Below, piece after piece: positions 60,785 to 64,000 of a stretch of 64,000 nucleotides of DNA. Position numbers and translations under genes: made by a program. Source of the DNA: Cytophagaceae bacterium (GTDB taxonomy: Bacteria; Bacteroidota; Bacteroidia; Cytophagales; Flexibacteraceae). Location of the stretch: positions 84,300 through 148,299 of the forward strand of contig CANGYH010000007.1 of assembly GCA_947458545.1 (NCBI GenBank). The letters run 5' to 3'. A model generated the notes under the pieces. That model was given only the letters and a program-made list of their open reading frames with translations. It was not told the origin of the DNA and ran no database searches. Each line of letters begins with the position of its first letter. The first letter of the stretch is position 1.

Positions 60785-61684
60785 TCATCCTCTGGCGCGT
60801 GGATGAAACCGCACCAAGGTGTCGCGCAAAAAAGTGGCATCCAGGTGCGTGTAGATCTCGGTGGTGGTGATGCTGGCGTGGCCCAGCATCTCTTGCACGG
60901 CGCGCAGGTCTGCCCCGCCTTCTACCAAATGGGTGGCAAACGAGTGCCTGAAGGTATGCGGAGAAACCGCCTTGGTGATCCCCGCCAGCAGCGCCATCTG
61001 CCGCACGATGTTGAAGACCTGCACCCGGCTCAGGCCTGTGCCGCGCCGGCTCAAGAAGATGACATCTTCGGCACTGGGCTGGGGGGTAGGGCGGGCCTCG
61101 GCCAGGTAGCGGGCGGTGTAGTGCAGGGCATCTTGGCTGGTGGGCACCAGGCGCTCCTTGTCGCCTTTGCCGATGATGCGCACAAAGCCGGCGTCTGTAT
61201 AGAGCTGCCGCCGCCGCAGGGCGCAAAGCTCAGATACGCGCAGGCCCGAGCCGTAGAGCAATTCCACCATGGCCCGATTGCGCAGACCCTCCGGCGTGGC
61301 CAGGTCGGCGGTGGCCAGCAGGCGCTCAATCTCTTCAAAGCTTAATACTTCAGGCAAATCCCGGCCCTGGCGGGGGGCAGGTAATAGCTCGGCCGGGCTG
61401 GTGGCCACGGCATCTTCATAGACCAAAAACTCAAAGAAGGCCCGCACGCCGCTCAGCATCCGCGCCTGGGTGGCCGGGGCCAGGCCCAACTCGCCTAGGT
61501 AGCCCATAAAGGCCTCCAGGTGGGCGGGCTGCACCTGGGCAGGCTCCGTGCCCGCCGCCTCCTGCTCTAAAAAGACGCGCAGACGCTCCACATCGCGCGC
61601 ATAGGCCTCGCGCGTGTTGGCACTGGCCCCCCGCTCGATGGTCAGAAACTGTAAGAAGGTGCGCAGGGCGGCAGGCCAGGTCAT
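60785..61684 (-). CDS. xerD: Site-specific tyrosine recombinase XerD-like
   Basis: A 299-residue tyrosine recombinase. The N-terminal SAM-like domain (LRTFLQFLTIERGASANTRE) is followed by a catalytic domain with all active residues: Arg149 (SGLRVSEL), Lys173 (IGKGDKERLVP), His243 and Arg246 (HTFRHSFATHL), His269 (LGHASITTT), Tyr278 (EIYTHL). Length and context match chromosomal XerC/XerD, which resolve chromosome dimers at dif, and not an integrase on a mobile element. XerC versus XerD cannot be finally separated here; XerD is favoured by the IGKGDKERLVP segment. Confidence 0.93.
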   Translation of the reverse strand: MTWPAALRTFLQFLTIERGASANTREAYARDVERLRVFLEQEAAGTEPAQVQPAHLEAFMGYLGELGLAPATQARMLSGVRAFFEFLVYEDAVATSPAELLPAPRQGRDLPEVLSFEEIERLLATADLATPEGLRNRAMVELLYGSGLRVSELCALRRRQLYTDAGFVRIIGKGDKERLVPTSQDALHYTARYLAEARPTPQPSAEDVIFLSRRGTGLSRVQVFNIVRQMALLAGITKAVSPHTFRHSFATHLVEGGADLRAVQEMLGHASITTTEIYTHLDATFLRDTLVRFHPRARG

Positions 61685-61708
61685 TTGGGCGAATGATTTG
61701 GCTTGGGC

Positions 61709-62944
61709 CTACCCCTTCCTTGGCCCGCGCCAGCGGCGCTTCGGTTTCGCATCGCCCTCGGTGGGAGGGGTAGAAGGGGGAGCCTGCCGGGGGGCTTTGG
61801 CCTCGGTGCGGGGTTTGGCCTGGGCCTTGCGGTCGGCCTTCTGCTTACGGTCTCGGCTGCGGAACCGCTCGTCCATAGAGCGCAGGTCGCTGTTGATGGG
61901 CAGGGCTTCATCAGGCGCGCGCAGGGCGGCCTCTTCCTCTTCCGTCAGGGCGGCGGCTTTCTGGCCCTGCATGTTAAGGCTAAGCAGATGGGCCACACGT
62001 GCCGTGGGCAGCTCGTGCCAGGTATGCTCGCCTCGGTAGGCAAACCACATCCGCTTGCGGAAGATGTCCGTCTTCTGCAACAGCGCATCGCCCTTCTCAG
62101 TCTGGATGGGCCGCTCTACGCGGGGGATGTCTGCAATCTCCTGGATGTAGGTATCCAGCTCGTAATTGAGGCAGCATTTGAGCCTGCCGCACTGCCCGCT
62201 CAGCTTGGCCGGGTTTAGCGACAAGTTTTGGTACCTGGCGGCCGTGGTGCCTACGGTCTTAAAGTCCGTCAGCCACGTGCTGCAGCACAACTCGCGCCCG
62301 CAGACGCCGATGCCGCCTATGCGCCCAGCCTCTTGGCGCAGGCTGATCTGCCGCATCTCTATGCGCACCTTAAACTCGGCTCCCAGCAGTTTTACCAACT
62401 CGCGGAAGTCTATGCGTTGCTCGCTGCTGTAGTAAAAGGTCGCCTTGCTGCCGTCTGCCTGAAACTCGATGTCAGAGAGTTTCATGGGCAGCTTGGCCTC
62501 TTGCACCAACTGCCGCGTGCGGAACAGCGTCGGCAGCTCTCGGTTGCGGGCCTCTGTAAGCTTATCCAGGTCTTTGGCGCTTGCCTTGCGCAGCACGGCC
62601 GGCAGTGGCTCGGCCGGGTCTGCCTTCTTTTTGCGCATTTGCAACTCTACCAGCGGGCCCGTCAGGCTCACATGGCCGACGTGCCAGCCTTGGCCTGCAT
62701 CTATCACCACGGCATCGCCGGTTACAAGGTCTAGCCTGTGGGTATTGGCAAAGAAACCCTTGCGACCTCCTTTGAAGCGGACCTCCAGCTTGTAAGTAGG
62801 CGGGTAGAGGTCTGCCAGGCCCTCGTAAGCCAGCCAGTCGTGGCTGTTCATCTGGTTGCAGCCGCCCGTGCCGCATGCGCCAGAGCTGCAGCCTTTGGGT
62901 TTGGCGGCAGCGAGGGCAGGGGTTTGGGCAGGTGTGGTTTGCAT
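61709..62944 (-). CDS. ricT: PSP1-domain protein RicT (YaaT family)
   Basis: A 411-residue cytoplasmic protein. The N-terminal Cys-rich CSSGACGTGGCNQ is typical of the Bacteroidota version. The PSP1 core shows RFKGGRKGFFANTHRLDLVT, FYYSSEQRIDFRELVKLLGA and IGGIGVCGRELCCSTWL, then GQCGRLKCCLNYELDTY with the conserved GRLxCCLxYE motif. In Bacillus the homologue forms a Fe-S-binding complex that modulates RNase Y. The basic, disordered C-terminal tail (RSRDRKQKADRKAQAKPRTE) suggests RNA contact. The start is ATG 62944. Confidence 0.92.
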   Translation of the reverse strand: MQTTPAQTPALAAAKPKGCSSGACGTGGCNQMNSHDWLAYEGLADLYPPTYKLEVRFKGGRKGFFANTHRLDLVTGDAVVIDAGQGWHVGHVSLTGPLVELQMRKKKADPAEPLPAVLRKASAKDLDKLTEARNRELPTLFRTRQLVQEAKLPMKLSDIEFQADGSKATFYYSSEQRIDFRELVKLLGAEFKVRIEMRQISLRQEAGRIGGIGVCGRELCCSTWLTDFKTVGTTAARYQNLSLNPAKLSGQCGRLKCCLNYELDTYIQEIADIPRVERPIQTEKGDALLQKTDIFRKRMWFAYRGEHTWHELPTARVAHLLSLNMQGQKAAALTEEEEAALRAPDEALPINSDLRSMDERFRSRDRKQKADRKAQAKPRTEAKAPRQAPPSTPPTEGDAKPKRRWRGPRKG

Positions 62945-62989
62945 AACAGAATTACGAATTTACGCCGCCCAGGCCGCAATGCCCCCGCC

Positions 62990-63763
62990 TTACAAGCCAA
63001 AAAAAGGCTCTAACTCGGCCGCCAGGCCAGCTGGGTTATCTACATGCACCCAATGGCCAGCGTCGGCCACGGTGGCCACCTGCGCTTGAGGAAACCGGGC
63101 CTTGATGTCGGCCTCGTCTTGCGCAGAGATATAGTCTGACAAAGCTCCGCGCACAAACAGCAGCGGCTGGCCAATGCTGGCGGCCGCATCCATGGCGATG
63201 CCCACCTGGCCGATGTTGGCCTCCAGCGCATCTACGTTTAGGCGCAGGGTGAAGCCCCCATCTTCTGTCCGCGCCAGGCTTTTGAGCAAAAACTGGCGTA
63301 TGCCTACATTGGCCACGTGCCGTGCCATGCGCTCTTCGGCCTGGGCGCGGTTTTGCAAGGTAGGTGGGTCTAGCGCCCGCAGGCCTGCCAGGTAGGCCTG
63401 GTGGTGGGGCGTATAGGCGCGCGGGGCAATGTCTATCACGGCCAGGCGCGCTACTACTTGGGGATGGTAGGCCGCCACGTGCAGGGCCGTTTTGCCGCCC
63501 ATGCTGTGGCCCATTAGCTGTACGGCCCCCAGCGCGTTGTCTTCTATGTAGCGGGCCACGTCGGCGGCCAGGTGGGGGTAGTCTAGCGTACCATCCCAAG
63601 GGCTGCGTCCGTGGTTGCGCAGGTCTAGCAGGTGCAGGGTGCGGCGGTCTTGCCAGGGTTTTACAAAGGTGCCCCAGTTGTCGCCAGAGCCAAACACGCC
63701 GTGCAGCACTACCAGCGGCGGCCCTTGCCCTACTACGCGGGCGGCCAGTTCTACCGTTTTCAT
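62990..63763 (-). CDS. YbfF-like alpha/beta-hydrolase (esterase)
   Basis: A 257-residue cytoplasmic esterase. PLVVLHGVFGSGDNWGTFVK is the oxyanion-hole motif, LDLRNHGRSPWDG the family signature, MGHSMGGKTALHVAAYHP the nucleophile elbow (Ser87), and VADAGHWVHVDNPAGL the catalytic His region, as in E. coli YbfF and human ABHD11. The substrate is probably an acyl-CoA or ester, unproven. ATG 63763 is chosen; a TACCTTCG box lies 8 bases upstream (63772-63779). Longer frames pass through this box. Confidence 0.93.
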   Translation of the reverse strand: MKTVELAARVVGQGPPLVVLHGVFGSGDNWGTFVKPWQDRRTLHLLDLRNHGRSPWDGTLDYPHLAADVARYIEDNALGAVQLMGHSMGGKTALHVAAYHPQVVARLAVIDIAPRAYTPHHQAYLAGLRALDPPTLQNRAQAEERMARHVANVGIRQFLLKSLARTEDGGFTLRLNVDALEANIGQVGIAMDAAASIGQPLLFVRGALSDYISAQDEADIKARFPQAQVATVADAGHWVHVDNPAGLAAELEPFFGL

Positions 63764-63816
63764 CCTGGGCGCGAAGGTACCGCCCAGGCTTGGCCTGCTG
63801 GGATGCAGGCAAATAA

Positions 63817-63843
63817 AAAGCCCCGCCATAAGGCAGGGCTTTG
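63817..63843 (-). terminator. Intrinsic terminator
   Basis: Hairpin AAAGCCCTGCC/GGCGGGGCTTT with one mismatch and a TTTTTATTTG tail on the minus strand. It serves the gene entering from the right edge. Confidence 0.7.
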
Positions 63844-63882
63844 ATTTGTTATCAACAGACCCAGGCTAGCTGGGCCGGCTAA

Positions 63883-64000
63883 TTACATTTTGTGGGTGCT
63901 GTCGGTGTGGGCAGCAGCTGAATCTGCGGCAGGAGCAGCAGTAGCGGCAGAGTCCATAGCGGGCTCCATGGTGGCAGCGGCGCTGTCGGTAGCAACCGTG
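63883..64000 (-). CDS. 3' end of an Ala/Ser/Asp-rich small protein
   Basis: A minus-strand frame open from the right edge to a stop at 63883, ending AAPAADSAAAHTDSTHKM. The low-complexity Ala-Ala-Asp-Ser-rich tail is typical of small Bacteroidota secreted or lipoprotein genes, and the terminator 40 bases on supports a real gene end. The start is outside the window. Confidence 0.5.
   Translation of the reverse strand, partial: TVATDSAAATMEPAMDSAATAAPAADSAAAHTDSTHKM

Noticed and set aside
60785..61684. Integrase marking a mobile island
   Set aside because: All residues and the length fit a chromosomal XerC/XerD. No attachment sites or cargo genes adjoin it.

Overview
The window looks like a chromosomal segment of a high-GC member of the Bacteroidota. 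Four lines of evidence point there: (i) many genes are preceded by a TAnnTTTG-type -7 box (TACCTTTG, TATCTTTG and close variants), often only a few bases before the start codon and with no Shine-Dalgarno; (ii) at least four secreted proteins end in type IX secretion (Por) sorting domains; (iii) gene content is typical of the phylum (GH57 amylase plus glycogen-synthase-like GT, YceI plus DUF5777, SufD, RicT/YaaT PSP1 protein, NupC, FucP-like MFS, DUF6252-like lipoproteins); (iv) the prolyl-tRNA synthetase is the short type without an editing insert. I cannot name the genus. No rRNA or tRNA gene was recognised.

Layout. 1-549: 5' part of a secreted RCC1-repeat protein. 690-4438: BY-kinase/Wzc-type polysaccharide co-polymerase and a TPR membrane protein. 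4574-6674: an AT-rich type II-like restriction-modification pair (HTH-fused methyltransferase plus PD-(D/E)XK nuclease) next to typA. 8634-12287: RelE/ParE toxin-antitoxin pair, MarR regulator, cysteine-cluster protein, PglD-like acetyltransferase, and an AT-rich solitary AAA+ protein. 12342-20374: 2OG-Fe(II) oxygenase, a 1222-aa T9SS-exported hydrolase, a lipoprotein, a small holin-like membrane protein, a NYN-cold-shock protein and a family 2 glycosyltransferase. 20356-24491: accessory patch with a PD-(D/E)XK-like nuclease between palindromic repeats, a sugar transporter, dense palindromic repeats, and an HNH zinc domain fused to a peptidylarginine/agmatine-deiminase-like domain. 24988-30507: secreted proteins, a YheT-like hydrolase and small conserved proteins. 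30801-32929: an isolated phage head module (Mu gp29-like portal plus ClpP-like protease). 33090-43433: acyltransferases, redoxin, glycogen genes, NupC, an orphan toxin-like nuclease, a possible structured RNA and a serine hydrolase. 43434-44441: a 1-kb repeat field. 44442-64000: mostly housekeeping and envelope genes (sufD, GT4, Lrp, YceI/DUF5777, proS, AsmA-like, dtd, acyltransferase, PQQ-type sugar dehydrogenase, lyase-like toroid protein, xerD, ricT, ybfF-like hydrolase).

How things work together. Core functions sit in GC-rich genes with phylum-type promoters. Into this background are set several AT-richer one- or two-gene inserts, most of them nucleic-acid-acting or toxin-like: the RM pair, the AAA+ protein, the nuclease at 20547, the HNH-deiminase at 23331, the small gene at 37093 and the CdiA-CT-like nuclease at 41318. 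Two of these (20547 and 23331) lie next to twin-palindrome repeats that recur across the window in both orientations. The HNH-deiminase fusion and the twin-palindrome family are the least explained items here.
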